NCBI RefSeq assembly: GCF_032917945.1
Contig: NZ_CP136624.1
Span: 3,534,001-3,598,000, forward strand
Direction of reading: 5' to 3'
DNA length: 64,000 bases
Source of the DNA: Bradyrhizobium sp. sBnM-33
GTDB lineage: Bacteria; Pseudomonadota; Alphaproteobacteria; Rhizobiales; Xanthobacteraceae
The notes under the pieces: model-generated
Told to the model about the DNA's origin: nothing
The model's database searches: none
The model's input: the letters and a program-made list of their open reading frames with translations, nothing else
In this document: piece after piece, positions 9,455 through 18,328 of the stretch
Layout of the letters: each line of letters begins with the position of its first letter
How positions within the stretch are numbered: the first letter of the stretch is position 1
Position numbers and translations under genes: made by a program

Positions 9455-10753
9455 TCAACCGCTGCGGCGGACGGACGGTTCCAATTTGCTCAAATCGGCG
9501 GCACTTGTGGCCGCGGCACTGGCTGCTTCGATCCTCTTCCAGGCCCGATCGCGCGCTCCGGAATCGCCGGTAGCCACATCAAGCGCGGCGTCGGGGGCGG
9601 CGATCCGCGCGCTGAGCGGGACCGGCCCGCAGACGATCATGAAGAAGTCGTAGGCGTTGGGCAGCTCATTGGCCATCACGAACTGGAAATGCACGCGGAA
9701 GAACTGCCAGCGGAATTTCTTGTAGTGCTCGGGCCGGATGATGTCGCGGAAGCGAACCGGCACGATCTTCGGGTTTCGCCTGGCGGACCCGACGTCGATG
9801 CCGTGGCTCGTGACCGGATCGAACTGGTAGAAGTTCATCACGTCCTTGCGGGCCTGACAGTCGATCCAGTCGATCGACGGCTCGACTGCCAGCATCCGCA
9901 GATGCTCGCGAAACTCCTTGGATGCGGCGTGATAGCCAACGATCGGGAAATTGCCGCCGATCGTCAGCAGCACGACCCGAGGCCCGTGATGGCCGAGCGC
10001 GGGATCGAGCTTCAGTGCGCGTGCCAGCATTTCCGTCGACAGGAACGATCCGGAACTATGGCCGACGATGACGATCTCGTCGGCGTCGGTGTTCTTGGCG
10101 ACATTGACGAGGTGCTGCGCAAAACGGCCGATGCGCTGGTCCCATTCGGGGCGCTCGCGGTGCGAGAACTCCCAGGTCCAGATCGTGTCGCACAGGAGAT
10201 AGAGCACGTAAGTGGCGTTCTCGGTGTATTTCAGCATGGCCCCGAGCAGCGCCACAAAGATGGCGGCGGCGGTCGCGATGCTGAATGCGTCGGGAATGCC
10301 GATCGCGTTCAGGCCCTTCTCGAATACGAAAGCGATGGCTGCAGCACCGATGGCTTCGAGTAGCAGGATCAGGTGCGGATAGGTGATGAACGTGGCAAAG
10401 CGCCAGTTCGCCTTGCCGAAGCGGGCGATGGTACCGGCGAAGACGAGACGCCAGTAGATCCAGACCGCGCTGAACACCGTGCGCCAGATCGGCGACGCCA
10501 GGTCTTGCTGGATGAAATCCTCGAACCGGAGGAAGTCGTAGGACGTGCGTGTCTGCCAGTCCTCAGCCTTGGTGTCGATGATCCATGAGGCGATCTCGTT
10601 GTCGGATGCCACCTTTGGGCGGCTGATGGTGGTTTCGAGCTGATAAAGCCGGCCGAACTTGCGCAGCTCGGTCCGGAACATGCGGTAATATTGCGCCAGC
10701 CCGCGCGGATCGTAACCCTGAATATAGATGATATGACGGTGCTGGACGCGCAC
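9455..10753 (-). CDS. Membrane-associated alpha/beta-hydrolase-like protein
   Basis: A 432-residue protein I cannot assign to a named enzyme. It starts with HIIYIQGYDPRG, a strand-loop typical of alpha/beta hydrolases. Two or three hydrophobic helices follow in the middle (about residues 125-190), then EIVIVGHSSGSFLSTEM, a nucleophile elbow with Ser in G-H-S-S-G. Later HIDs such as SHGIDVG and HFQFVMAN could supply the catalytic His. The N-terminal strand followed by an inserted membrane unit before the elbow is unusual. A lipase or esterase role at the membrane is inference. The last 45 residues are low-complexity Ala-rich. Confidence 0.75.
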   Translation of the reverse strand: MRVQHRHIIYIQGYDPRGLAQYYRMFRTELRKFGRLYQLETTISRPKVASDNEIASWIIDTKAEDWQTRTSYDFLRFEDFIQQDLASPIWRTVFSAVWIYWRLVFAGTIARFGKANWRFATFITYPHLILLLEAIGAAAIAFVFEKGLNAIGIPDAFSIATAAAIFVALLGAMLKYTENATYVLYLLCDTIWTWEFSHRERPEWDQRIGRFAQHLVNVAKNTDADEIVIVGHSSGSFLSTEMLARALKLDPALGHHGPRVVLLTIGGNFPIVGYHAASKEFREHLRMLAVEPSIDWIDCQARKDVMNFYQFDPVTSHGIDVGSARRNPKIVPVRFRDIIRPEHYKKFRWQFFRVHFQFVMANELPNAYDFFMIVCGPVPLSARIAAPDAALDVATGDSGARDRAWKRIEAASAAATSAADLSKLEPSVRRSG

Positions 10754-10899
10754 GTAGTGTCCCCAAGTGTCGGCGGACTATATCAGGCTGTGCCGGGGGC
10801 AAAGAACTAATTCGGCTGGCCCGCCTGCCACGGCCGGGAGTGCGGAATTCGCCCAATATTCCCGGTTGTTCGCGAACCCCCCAAGACCAGACGGCGGGT

Positions 10900-11151
10900 T
10901 TACTGCACGTCGAGCGGCTCGGTCCCCGTGACCCGGCCGTTCGCATCGGTCGTGATCTTGTCGACGCGGGCCTCCGCCTGCCGCAGCAATTCTTCGCAGC
11001 GGCGCTTCAGCGCCTCGCCACGTTCGTAGATCGCGACCGATTCCTCCAGCGGCACCTTGCCGTCCTCGAGCCGTTTCACGATCGATTCAAGCTCCTCGAT
11101 CGCCCGCTCGAAGGTGAGTTTTGTGACGTCTACCTGGGTGTTTTCGGCCAT
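10900..11151 (-). CDS. xseB: Exodeoxyribonuclease VII small subunit
   Basis: 83 residues; LTFERAIEELESIVKRLEDG then EESVAIYERGEALKRRCEELL is the diagnostic XseB two-helix core. XseB wraps the XseA catalytic subunit to make exonuclease VII, which degrades single-stranded DNA and acts in repair. ATG 11151 (MAENTQ) fits the family; an ATG 24 bases upstream is possible. It lies 130 bases downstream of the deacetylase gene on the same strand. XseA is not in the window. Confidence 0.95.
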   Translation of the reverse strand: MAENTQVDVTKLTFERAIEELESIVKRLEDGKVPLEESVAIYERGEALKRRCEELLRQAEARVDKITTDANGRVTGTEPLDVQ

Positions 11152-11281
11152 ATCCAGTTCCCGAATGCGCGCCATTCAGGCGCGGAATCAAACTATAGCG
11201 TTTTCAGGCGGAGTGGGTACCGGTTCGCGTGAAGAAAACGCGTCGAAACAAAGGCTTTTGAGGGCCTATTGAGGCGGGGAT

Positions 11282-12208
11282 TTACGTGCCGATCAGCGCC
11301 GTGACATGCGCCGCGACCGACTCTTTCAGCCCCTGCAGGTCGTAGCCGCCCTCCAGCACCGAGACAACCCGCCCGCCGGCGGTGCTCTCAGCCACATCCA
11401 TCAGCTTGCGGGTGACCCAGCCGAAATCGTCCGCCTTCAGGTTGATCGAGGCGAGTGGGTCGCGGTAGTGCGCGTCGAAGCCGGCTGAGATGATGATCAG
11501 TTCCGGCGAGAACTTCTGCAATTGCGGCAGGATCAGATTTTCGAACGCGGCGCGGAATTTTGCGCTGCCGTCCTCGGAAGCCAGCGGCGCATTGACGATG
11601 GTGTCATGCTCGCCGCGCTCGCCGCTGGCGCCAGTGCCTGGAAACAGCGGCATCTGGTGCGTCGAGCAATACATCACGGTCGGATCGTGCCAGAAAATGT
11701 CCTGCGTGCCATTGCCGTGATGAACGTCGAAATCGACGATCGCGGCGCGGCCAATGCCGTATTTGCGCTGCGCATGGCGCGCGGCGATCGCGGCATTGTC
11801 GAAGAAGCAGAAGCCCATCGGCTTCGAGACTTCGGCGTGATGGCCGGGCGGGCGCACCGCGACGAAGGCATTCTGGTGGGTTCCGGACATCACCGCATCC
11901 GTCGCCTCCACCGCGCCGCCGACGCCGCGCATCACCGCTTCCCAGGTGCCCGGCGACATCGAGGTATCGCTGTCGATATAGATCATCCCGCTCTGAGGGG
12001 CGATGTGGCGGAGTTCGCCGATATAATGTTCGCCATGGCACAGCGTGACCGAATCGAGACTGCCTTCCGGCGCTTCGCCGCGCGTGAGCGGCTTGAAGCG
12101 CTCATCCGCCAGCACCTCGGCGACCGCGCGCAGCCGATCGGGGCGCTCGGGATGCCCCGGAGGCGTGACATGGTCGAGACAAGCGATATGGGTCAGAAGA
12201 AGCGTCAT
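11282..12208 (-). CDS. Histone-deacetylase-family (acetylpolyamine amidohydrolase-like) protein
   Basis: A 308-residue arginase/deacetylase-fold protein with RPPGHHAE (tandem His), DFDVHHGNGTQDIF (Zn ligands), SAGFDAHYRDPLA (Zn Asp) and VLEGGYDL. All catalytic residues of class II HDAC-like bacterial enzymes are present. Likely substrates are acetylated polyamines, small amides or lysines. In rhizobia it precedes xseB, as here, perhaps as one transcript. Intact and of normal length. Confidence 0.92.
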   Translation of the reverse strand: MTLLLTHIACLDHVTPPGHPERPDRLRAVAEVLADERFKPLTRGEAPEGSLDSVTLCHGEHYIGELRHIAPQSGMIYIDSDTSMSPGTWEAVMRGVGGAVEATDAVMSGTHQNAFVAVRPPGHHAEVSKPMGFCFFDNAAIAARHAQRKYGIGRAAIVDFDVHHGNGTQDIFWHDPTVMYCSTHQMPLFPGTGASGERGEHDTIVNAPLASEDGSAKFRAAFENLILPQLQKFSPELIIISAGFDAHYRDPLASINLKADDFGWVTRKLMDVAESTAGGRVVSVLEGGYDLQGLKESVAAHVTALIGT

Positions 12209-12319
12209 GCAAAAATCCTGGCGTATAGGAACGCGCCGGTAAGACCGGCTAATCTAGGCGCTTAGGGGCCGCTCGGAAAGGCCCGCGGCATCGCAGACAA
12301 TGATGGCTTTTCTGCCAGT

Positions 12320-12445
12320 TTCCGTGTCCCGGACGCGGTGCAGCGTCGCTTGATGATGCACCGCAGAGCCGGGACCCACAATGGCAACACGTGGACCCCG
12401 GATCAGCAGCGCACCACTTCGCGCTGCGCAGCATCCGGGGACGCA
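12320..12445. repeat. Intergenic palindromic repeat
   Basis: GTGTCCCGGACGCGGTGCAG (from ~12324) is opposed by GCACCGCAGAGCCGGGACCC (~12360-12379), and TGGACCCCGGATCAGCAGCG by GCGCAGCATCCGGGGACGC (~12392-12445). It lies between the deacetylase promoter and the 3' end of the nucleotidase gene and may terminate the latter. Confidence 0.6.
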
Positions 12446-12458
12446 CCGGTGCGTGCCG

Positions 12459-14120
12459 CTAATTTATCCTGGTGATGCGATCGGCGGCGGTCGGGCTGAC
12501 CGGGCTATTGGCCTTGAAAAAGGCGTGCAGCGCGTCGACGTCATAGACGCTGACTTGCGGCGCGGTTGCCTGCGTGAGCACGGTGAAGCCGTCACCGCCG
12601 ACGAAAAGGAAATTGTTGACGGTGACGCGATAACTCGCGGCCGGATCGATCGGTCGCCCGTTCAGCGACATCCGCTCCGCCAACACGCGCTCACCCTCAG
12701 GCCTGGTCGCGTCCCACGCATAGGCAAATCCCTTCGACACCTGCAGGATCCGCGGGAGCTTCGGATCGAGCCATTGCTGCTCCAGCATGTCCTTGATCTG
12801 CTTGCCCGTCAGCGTCAGCGTCACCAGTTGATTGCGGAACGGCTGGCTGGCGAACAGGTCGCCATAGGTCACCGCGCCATCTTCCTTGCGCGTTACGTCG
12901 GCGCGCACGCCGCCGGGATTGGTGAAGGCGATGACTGCGCCGCCTTTCGTCTCGCCGCTGGTCGCCGCGAGTTGCGCATCCGCGATGATGTCGCCGAGCG
13001 GGCTTTCGCCGGCGGGATTCGGCACACGCGACAGCGTTGCGGTCACCGAGCCAGCCGGGCGGTTGGCGATCGGCGCGGCAAGCCTGTCATAGGATTCGAT
13101 CAGCGCAGTCTGCTGGGCGTCCTTCGCCAGCGTTGCGGTGCGGACAATGGTGTTGTCGGCCTTGGCGCTGATGACGTCGCGCGTGACGGGATCGAGCTTG
13201 AGATCGATCGCGGTGACGAGCGTGCCATATTTGTCGCCGGAGGTAACGAGCCGTCCGTCGATCTCGCAGACATAGGCGCGATGGGTATGGCCGGAGACCA
13301 CGACATCCACCGCCTTGTCGAATTTTTTGACGATGTCGACGATCGGCCCCGAAATGCCGGCGCATTCGTTGTAATCGCCGGTCGGCAATCCGCCTTCGTG
13401 GATCAGGACGACGATGGCCTCGACGCCCCGCGCTTTCAACTCCGGGATCAGCGCATTCACTGTCGCCGCCTCGTCGCGGAATTCGAGGTCGGCAACGCCG
13501 ACAGGTGAAACGAGGCCCGGCGTGCCCCTCAAGGTCAGGCCGATGAAAGCGACCGGAATGCCATCGAACGCGCGAATTTCGTATGGAGGAAACACCGTCT
13601 TGCCGCTGCTCTTCTCGATCGTGCTGGCGGCGAGATAGCGGAATTTCGCGCCCAGAAACGGGTGCGGCCCCTGGCATTTGTCGACCGGATGGCAGCCGCC
13701 ATTCTGCATGCGCAAGAGTTCGTCCTTGCCTTCGTCGAATTCGTGATTGCCGACCGCGGAAATATTCAAGCCCATCATCGACAGCGCTTCGATCGTTGGC
13801 TCGTCATGGAACATCGCCGATAAAAACGGGCTGGCGCCGATCAGGTCGCCGGCCGCAACGAAGATCGAGTTCTTGTGGCCGTCGCGAAGCTGGCGCACCA
13901 GCGTCGCCATATGCTCGGCGCCGCCGGCGGCGACGGTGATCTTCTTCGTGCTGTCCTCGGGATCGGCGATTATGATCCCGCCGGGCGGCGGACGGAGGTA
14001 GCCGTGAAAATCATTGATCGCGAGAATGCGCAGGTCGACGGGGGCGGCGGCCTGGGCGAATGATGACGCGGCAGGCGCCAGTACGACCGCGAATGCTACA
14101 AGGATACGGAAAATTTTCAT
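12459..14120 (-). CDS. Periplasmic bifunctional metallophosphatase / 5'-nucleotidase
   Basis: About 553 residues. A signal peptide (MKIFRILVAFAVVLAPAASS) is cut before QAAAPVD. The metallophosphatase motifs are ILAINDFHGYL (D-x-H), AAGDLIGASPF (GD), GNHEFDEG (GNHE) and VVSGHTHRAYVC (GHxH). A C-terminal 5'-nucleotidase domain follows with NPGGVRADV and FVGGDGFTVL. It would dephosphorylate nucleotides in the periplasm for purine and phosphate salvage. ATG 14120 is chosen for the signal peptide; the frame runs on to 14339 only by reading through a palindromic repeat. Confidence 0.93.
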   Translation of the reverse strand: MKIFRILVAFAVVLAPAASSFAQAAAPVDLRILAINDFHGYLRPPPGGIIIADPEDSTKKITVAAGGAEHMATLVRQLRDGHKNSIFVAAGDLIGASPFLSAMFHDEPTIEALSMMGLNISAVGNHEFDEGKDELLRMQNGGCHPVDKCQGPHPFLGAKFRYLAASTIEKSSGKTVFPPYEIRAFDGIPVAFIGLTLRGTPGLVSPVGVADLEFRDEAATVNALIPELKARGVEAIVVLIHEGGLPTGDYNECAGISGPIVDIVKKFDKAVDVVVSGHTHRAYVCEIDGRLVTSGDKYGTLVTAIDLKLDPVTRDVISAKADNTIVRTATLAKDAQQTALIESYDRLAAPIANRPAGSVTATLSRVPNPAGESPLGDIIADAQLAATSGETKGGAVIAFTNPGGVRADVTRKEDGAVTYGDLFASQPFRNQLVTLTLTGKQIKDMLEQQWLDPKLPRILQVSKGFAYAWDATRPEGERVLAERMSLNGRPIDPAASYRVTVNNFLFVGGDGFTVLTQATAPQVSVYDVDALHAFFKANSPVSPTAADRITRIN

Positions 14121-14149
14121 GGCAGTGACATAGCAGGTGGCTGTTTCCT

Positions 14150-14235
14150 CGTCATTGCGAGGAGCGGAGCGACGAAGCAATCCATTCTTTCTTCGTGCGG
14201 CGCGATGGATTGCTTCGCTGCGCTCGCAATGACGG
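14150..14235. repeat. Long palindromic repeat in a divergent promoter region
   Basis: CGTCATTGCGAGGAGCGGAG onward (14150-14185) is mirrored by TGGATTGCTTCGCTGCGCTC onward (to 14235). This is a widespread rhizobial repeat type. It lies between the divergent nucleotidase and dioxygenase genes, 29 bases from the former's start, so it could affect transcription or leader structure. Confidence 0.75.
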
Positions 14236-14338
14236 TGGGGCGGATGGGGTGGCGCTGGCCATTCATCGGGCCATATCCTACATGATCCGGCAAGAGGCCA
14301 AACGGTCCCGCCCACCATGTGACTACAAGGACAACGCA

Positions 14339-15280
14339 ATGCAGCTAGGCGGAATTCATCACCTGACCGCGATTTCGGCGAAGCCGCGGGAGAATTTGGC
14401 CTTTTACACCGGCCTGCTCGGCATGCGGCTGGTGAAGAAGACCGTCAACCAGGATGACGTCAGCGCCTATCATCTGTTCTATGCCGACGGCAAAGCCAAT
14501 CCCGGCACCGATCTCACCTTCTTCGATTTCCCGGCCGCGCCGGAGCGGCGCGGCACCAACTCGATCTCGCGCACCGGCCTGCGCGTCGCCGGCGAGAAGA
14601 CCCTCGGCTACTGGCGGGATCGCCTCAAGCAGGCGGGCGCAGCGACCCGCGATATCATCGAAGTCGACGGCCGGCTGACGCTGCCGTTCGAGGACGGCGA
14701 GGGGCAGCGGCTGGTGCTGGTCGATGATGGCGGTGTGGGGCCGGCCTCGCCATGGGAGCGCAGCCCGGTGCCGGTCGAGCACCAGATCCGCGGGCTCGGT
14801 CCGATCGTGCTGACCGTGCACGAGCTGTCGCGCACGGCCTTCGTGCTGACCGAAGTCATGAACATGCGCCGCGTGCGCGAGTATGCCGCCCACGGCGCCG
14901 AGATTCATGTCTTCGAGATGGGCGAGGGCGGTCCCGCCGCGGAGCTGCATGTGCTCGAAGACAAGGCCTCGCCAATCGCCCGCCAGGGCGCCGGTGGCGT
15001 CCATCATGTCGCGTTCCGCACCCGCGACGAGACGCAGTATCACGCCTGGACGCAGCGGCTGAACGAGTTGCGCATCCCCAACAGCGGCGAGATCGACCGC
15101 TTCTATTTCCGCAGCCTGTATTTCCGCGAGCCCAACGGCATCCTGTTCGAGATCGCAACGGATGGCCCCGGTTTCGCGACCGACGAGCCGATGGAGAGCC
15201 TCGGCGAGAAACTGGCGCTGCCGCCGTTCCTGGAGCCGCGAAGAGCCGCGATCGAGGCCGGGCTGAAGCCGATTTCGTAG
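14339..15280 (+). CDS. Ring-cleaving dioxygenase of the glyoxalase (VOC) superfamily
   Basis: 313 residues in two VOC modules. The first starts [20 protein letters not shown] (metal His in HHLT) and the second has [13 protein letters not shown], with [20 protein letters not shown] supplying the C-terminal metal Glu. This matches MhqO/LinE-like extradiol hydroquinone dioxygenases, which use Fe(II) to open hydroquinone rings. The actual substrate is unknown. ATG 14339 starts exactly at the conserved N-terminus. Intact. Confidence 0.88.
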   Translation: MQLGGIHHLTAISAKPRENLAFYTGLLGMRLVKKTVNQDDVSAYHLFYADGKANPGTDLTFFDFPAAPERRGTNSISRTGLRVAGEKTLGYWRDRLKQAGAATRDIIEVDGRLTLPFEDGEGQRLVLVDDGGVGPASPWERSPVPVEHQIRGLGPIVLTVHELSRTAFVLTEVMNMRRVREYAAHGAEIHVFEMGEGGPAAELHVLEDKASPIARQGAGGVHHVAFRTRDETQYHAWTQRLNELRIPNSGEIDRFYFRSLYFREPNGILFEIATDGPGFATDEPMESLGEKLALPPFLEPRRAAIEAGLKPIS

Positions 15281-15343
15281 ATTCTGTAGGATGGGTAGAG
15301 CGCAGCGAACCCATCAAATCCCTACGCGCCAAGTATTACTGGA

Positions 15344-16042
15344 ATGACGACGCGGATCGAACTCTCCAAACCCGACACCACGACGTTTGCAAAGGACGGC
15401 GCGTTACGCATTCGCAGGGCGCTCGATGCCTCGGATCTGCGAGGGCTCGAGAACGCAGTCGCGAGTCTACCGCCGGACCAGGCAGGCATCAGGCTGTACG
15501 GCATTCCTGCGCTTCGGCCGCTTCTGACATCATCAGGTGCGATCTGGAACGTGGCAGCCTCGGTTCTCGGCGATGCCGCTCGGCCCGTCAGAGCAATCCT
15601 TTTCGACAAGACGGCTTCTACCAACTGGGGACTCCCCTGGCATCAGGATCGAACGATCGTGGTCGACCGGCGGGTGGAGGTCGAAGGCTTTGGCCCGTGG
15701 ACCATCAAGAGTGGCTTGCTTCACGTGGCGCCGCCATTTGAGCTCTTGGCGGGTATGGTGACGCTCCGCGTTCATTTGGATGCAGTGCCCAAGACGAATG
15801 CGCCGCTTCTAATCGCGCCGGGATCGCATCGGCTAGGGCAAATTCCGGAAGGCAGGCTGAAGTCGGTCATTCGACACTGCGGGACCGCCACCTGCCTTGC
15901 GGACGCCGGAGACATTTGGCTCTACTCGACGCCGATCCTGCACTGCTCGGAGGCCGCTCGCGCGCCTGCTCACCGACGAGTCCTGCAAGTCGATTTCGCA
16001 GCCAGCGATCTGCCGGGTGGGCTCACATGGCTTGCCATTTGA
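15344..16042 (+). CDS. Phytanoyl-CoA dioxygenase (PhyH)-like Fe(II)/2-oxoglutarate oxygenase
   Basis: 232 residues. GLPWHQDRTIVVD carries the H-x-D metal pair, and a distal HCSEAARAPAHRRVLQVDF can supply the second His and the 2-oxoglutarate-binding Arg. APGSHRLGQIPEG is the usual PhyH loop. The family hydroxylates small molecules using O2 and 2-oxoglutarate; the substrate here is not predictable. The gene is 63 bases downstream of the dioxygenase and may be co-transcribed, although a short repeat (GTAGGATGGGTAGAGCGCAG onward at 15289) lies between them. Confidence 0.82.
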   Translation: MTTRIELSKPDTTTFAKDGALRIRRALDASDLRGLENAVASLPPDQAGIRLYGIPALRPLLTSSGAIWNVAASVLGDAARPVRAILFDKTASTNWGLPWHQDRTIVVDRRVEVEGFGPWTIKSGLLHVAPPFELLAGMVTLRVHLDAVPKTNAPLLIAPGSHRLGQIPEGRLKSVIRHCGTATCLADAGDIWLYSTPILHCSEAARAPAHRRVLQVDFAASDLPGGLTWLAI

Positions 16043-16049
16043 GCGAGTG

Positions 16050-16130
16050 CGTGGGGCGGATTAGCGAAAGCGTAATCCGCCATATTTTCCGTGTGGCGGT
16101 GGGTTACGCCTGCGGCTAATCCGTCCCACG
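16050..16130. repeat. Palindromic repeat between convergent genes
   Basis: GTGGGGCGGATTAGCGAAAG onward is mirrored by GGGTTACGCCTGCGGCTAAT onward, ending in GTCCCACG. A related unit is at 19,788-19,870. It could end transcription of the PhyH-like gene and of the small minus-strand gene. Confidence 0.7.
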
Positions 16131-16143
16131 AAGTGTGCTCACT

Positions 16144-16359
16144 TCACGCCTCATTTTTCGGCGTGTACTTTCCGAGCACGCACTTGTAGCGCTGTAATCG
16201 CCATTCGCGATACGGGCCCTTGGCGAGCCAGTCAGCAATTCCGATCTGCGCGTTGACAGCGCAGGCGCTCATGGTGATGCCGGACTGGTCACTGGTGGTG
16301 ACGACTTTTTCGAGACAGAGCTGGCTATTGCAGAGAACGGCGACGAGAGTAACGAGCAT
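16144..16359 (-). CDS. Small cysteine-containing hypothetical protein
   Basis: 71 residues with a hydrophobic N-terminus (MLVTLVAVLCNSQLC) that could be an uncleaved anchor or signal, then a hydrophilic region ending LQRYKCVLGKYTPKNEA. Four cysteines (about positions 10, 15, 33, 60) hint at disulfides outside the cytoplasm. I recognise no family. A convergent repeat on one side and a promoter-sized gap on the other support a real gene. Confidence 0.55.
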   Translation of the reverse strand: MLVTLVAVLCNSQLCLEKVVTTSDQSGITMSACAVNAQIGIADWLAKGPYREWRLQRYKCVLGKYTPKNEA

Positions 16360-16916
16360 GGTGACCTTCGTTGCTGGATATCAGTTCGTTTAGCTTATTT
16401 CGTTCAGCCTATGCAGGGTTCATGCCAGACACGGTTCACACCGTGGTCTTCGGGGCGCCCCGTAGGGAAAACGGCCCGCAAAAATACGCAGTTCAGCACC
16501 CGCGCGTTTTCTGACGCGGCACGGAATAGAACGCTCAGGGAATACAGATTGCGTTGACAGTAGAGGCGCGACGCGGACGATTCGCAAAGCGTAGAATTAC
16601 GGTCGCCCTGTCGGAATGGCGATGACTGTCGTTAAGCGGCAACAGTTCTGTATTGCATCGGGCGGACTCGCGATGAGCGTTCGCAGGAAAGGGCGCAGCG
16701 ATCCTGTCGGCCGAAACGAAGCGCACTTCTGACTCAATCCGGACATTGCGCCGTGTTGGTTTCGCGCTCCATGTGCAGAGCGGTTCCCCTCCCGGGAGCA
16801 GGATGAGACATTCGTGCAACAACCAGCGTCCTAAATTCCGGAAGGCGCATCGTTAAGAAGCTACCGCCTGCTTGTGCAGATATAATCGCATCGACGAATC
16901 CGCAAAGGAGTTTTCG
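16360..16916. other. Intergenic region without a supportable gene
   Basis: Several frames of 60-130 codons cross it on both strands, but none has a ribosome site with recognisable sequence. The last ~60 bases should contain the promoter of the next small gene, which has AAAGGAG at 16904-16910. Confidence 0.5.
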
Positions 16917-17108
16917 ATGTCGAAGTTTGCGATTGGCGAGCAAGTCGAAAACGTCGCTAACGATCACGAGTCGGGTACGGTTGTCGCCGTTTTTCCGACT
17001 GTTGACGGAAGCTTTAGATATGCCGTCGACACGGAAGGTTACGGCACACTCCAGTTCTTCGCCGAGGAGAAGCTGGCTTTCGCCGTTACGAGGCAGGGTG
17101 CCACATGA
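16917..17108 (+). CDS. Small hypothetical protein, coupled to the membrane protein downstream
   Basis: 63 residues, ATG 16917 preceded by AAAGGAG. MSKFAIGEQVENVANDHESG then GTVVAVFPTVDGSFRYAV looks like a small beta-barrel (SH3 or Tudor-like) fold, inferred from strand-turn pattern only. Its TGA overlaps the next start (ATGA), so the two are translated together. No named family recognised. Confidence 0.7.
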   Translation: MSKFAIGEQVENVANDHESGTVVAVFPTVDGSFRYAVDTEGYGTLQFFAEEKLAFAVTRQGAT

Positions 17109-18256
17109 CAGGCCGTGCAACCACGCAAGCGATCTCCGCGGCCGAACTGTCGGAGGGCGACAGCGACGCTGCGCGCATCAGACATCAGCTTGACGCCTGG
17201 GCGAATGCCTCAAACCGCACGCCCAGATTGGTGGCTACACCTGCGGAAGAGATGAGCGTCGAACCATCTGGCGAGGCGCCATTGCCGGCAACGAAGCGCG
17301 GCCGCTCCTCTTCCGCTTCCGGTCGCGGCAAGGCTGGCAAGAGTACCAAGGCCAAGGCCGCCAAGGCCAAGATAACCGAAGACAAGATAACCGAAGACAA
17401 GGCAACCGACGTCAAGACAGCCGACGTCAAGACAACCGAGCTCGGTGGCGAGCCGGACGCGCCGAACGCGCAGCTCGAGCCGCTGACGGTTTCCGTCGCG
17501 CCCATCGTGGCGGAGGCCGTTCCCGCCACGTCGACAGTCACCAGCCGCACCATCGCCCTTGTTGCAGCTTTCGCGCTGGCAACGGTTGCGGCCTATTTTT
17601 CAGTCGCGGGCATGGCCGAAATATTTCCCGGTGATCCGGTTGCCGTGATGGTGCTTGCCGCCACGATGGAGGCCGGCAAGCTGGTGATCGCCGGATGGCT
17701 GGCGGCGCATTGGCGCCGGACCAACTGGAAAATGCGCTCGGTCATGGTCGCGCTTGTTGCCGGCCTTGCGCTGATCAACGCCGCCGGCGTGTTTGGCAAG
17801 CTGGTCGAGGCGCATGTCAGCGTCGCGGCCACGGCGCGCTCCGGCGTCACCGAGCGCATTGAATCGCTCGACGCTCGCGTCTCGGCGCAATCGGCTGTCG
17901 TTGCCGATTTGGCCAACCGCATTGCGCAAATCGACCGTGCCGTGGATGAATCAACCCGCCGCGGCCGGGTGACGCGGGCCATCAACATCGCAACGCAGGA
18001 GCGCGCGACGCGGGATGGGCTGGATGCGCAGCGCCAGGCGGCCACCGCAACGCTGGTTGGACTGCAGGCACAACGCGCCGCGCTGGCCGGCGAACGTTCG
18101 CGCATCGAAGCATCTACGGGCCCGATCCAGTATCTCGCGATGATGGTCGGTGCCGCACCCGAAGCCGCGGTTCGCTGGCTGATATTATTGATGGTGCTCT
18201 GCTGCGATCCCGCAGCGATCGCCTTGACGGTCGCTGCGGCCAGTTCGCGACGCTGA
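17105..18256 (+). CDS. Hypothetical membrane protein with Lys/Ala linker and coiled coil
   Basis: 383 residues. An N-terminal hydrophilic region is rich in Lys, Ala and Ser and holds tandem 5-residue repeats (ITEDK, ITEDK, ATDVK, TADVK). Two or three membrane helices cover about 147-230 (ALVAAFALATVAAYFSVAGM; VMVALVAGLALINAAGVFGK). A predicted coiled coil at ~240-330 and a last helix (AVRWLILLMVLCCDPAAIAL) follow. The two-helix, coiled-coil, helix layout resembles phage or envelope proteins that monitor the cell wall. Function unknown. It faces an M15-like peptidase gene. Confidence 0.8.
   Translation: MTGRATTQAISAAELSEGDSDAARIRHQLDAWANASNRTPRLVATPAEEMSVEPSGEAPLPATKRGRSSSASGRGKAGKSTKAKAAKAKITEDKITEDKATDVKTADVKTTELGGEPDAPNAQLEPLTVSVAPIVAEAVPATSTVTSRTIALVAAFALATVAAYFSVAGMAEIFPGDPVAVMVLAATMEAGKLVIAGWLAAHWRRTNWKMRSVMVALVAGLALINAAGVFGKLVEAHVSVAATARSGVTERIESLDARVSAQSAVVADLANRIAQIDRAVDESTRRGRVTRAINIATQERATRDGLDAQRQAATATLVGLQAQRAALAGERSRIEASTGPIQYLAMMVGAAPEAAVRWLILLMVLCCDPAAIALTVAAASSRR
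17368..17442 (+). repeat. Tandem 15-bp coding repeats
   Basis: Five imperfect 15-bp units starting AAGATAACCGAAGAC encode the ITEDK/ATDVK pentapeptides in the hydrophilic linker of the membrane protein. The first two are identical, so the linker length may vary between strains. Confidence 0.75.
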
Positions 18257-18328
18257 GGCGCCGAGGTTGGAGGCAGCCGTCCAACTTGGCTTTTTTCCCG
18301 CCATGCGGGAAGGGAGTGCCTGAACCGG

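Noticed and set aside
12381..13508. A 375-codon plus-strand frame
   Set aside because: Antisense to the 5'-nucleotidase gene, which has all metallophosphatase motifs.
14121..14339. An N-terminal extension of the nucleotidase
   Set aside because: The extra 73 codons read through a palindromic repeat ([13 protein letters not shown] translation) and would bury the signal peptide.
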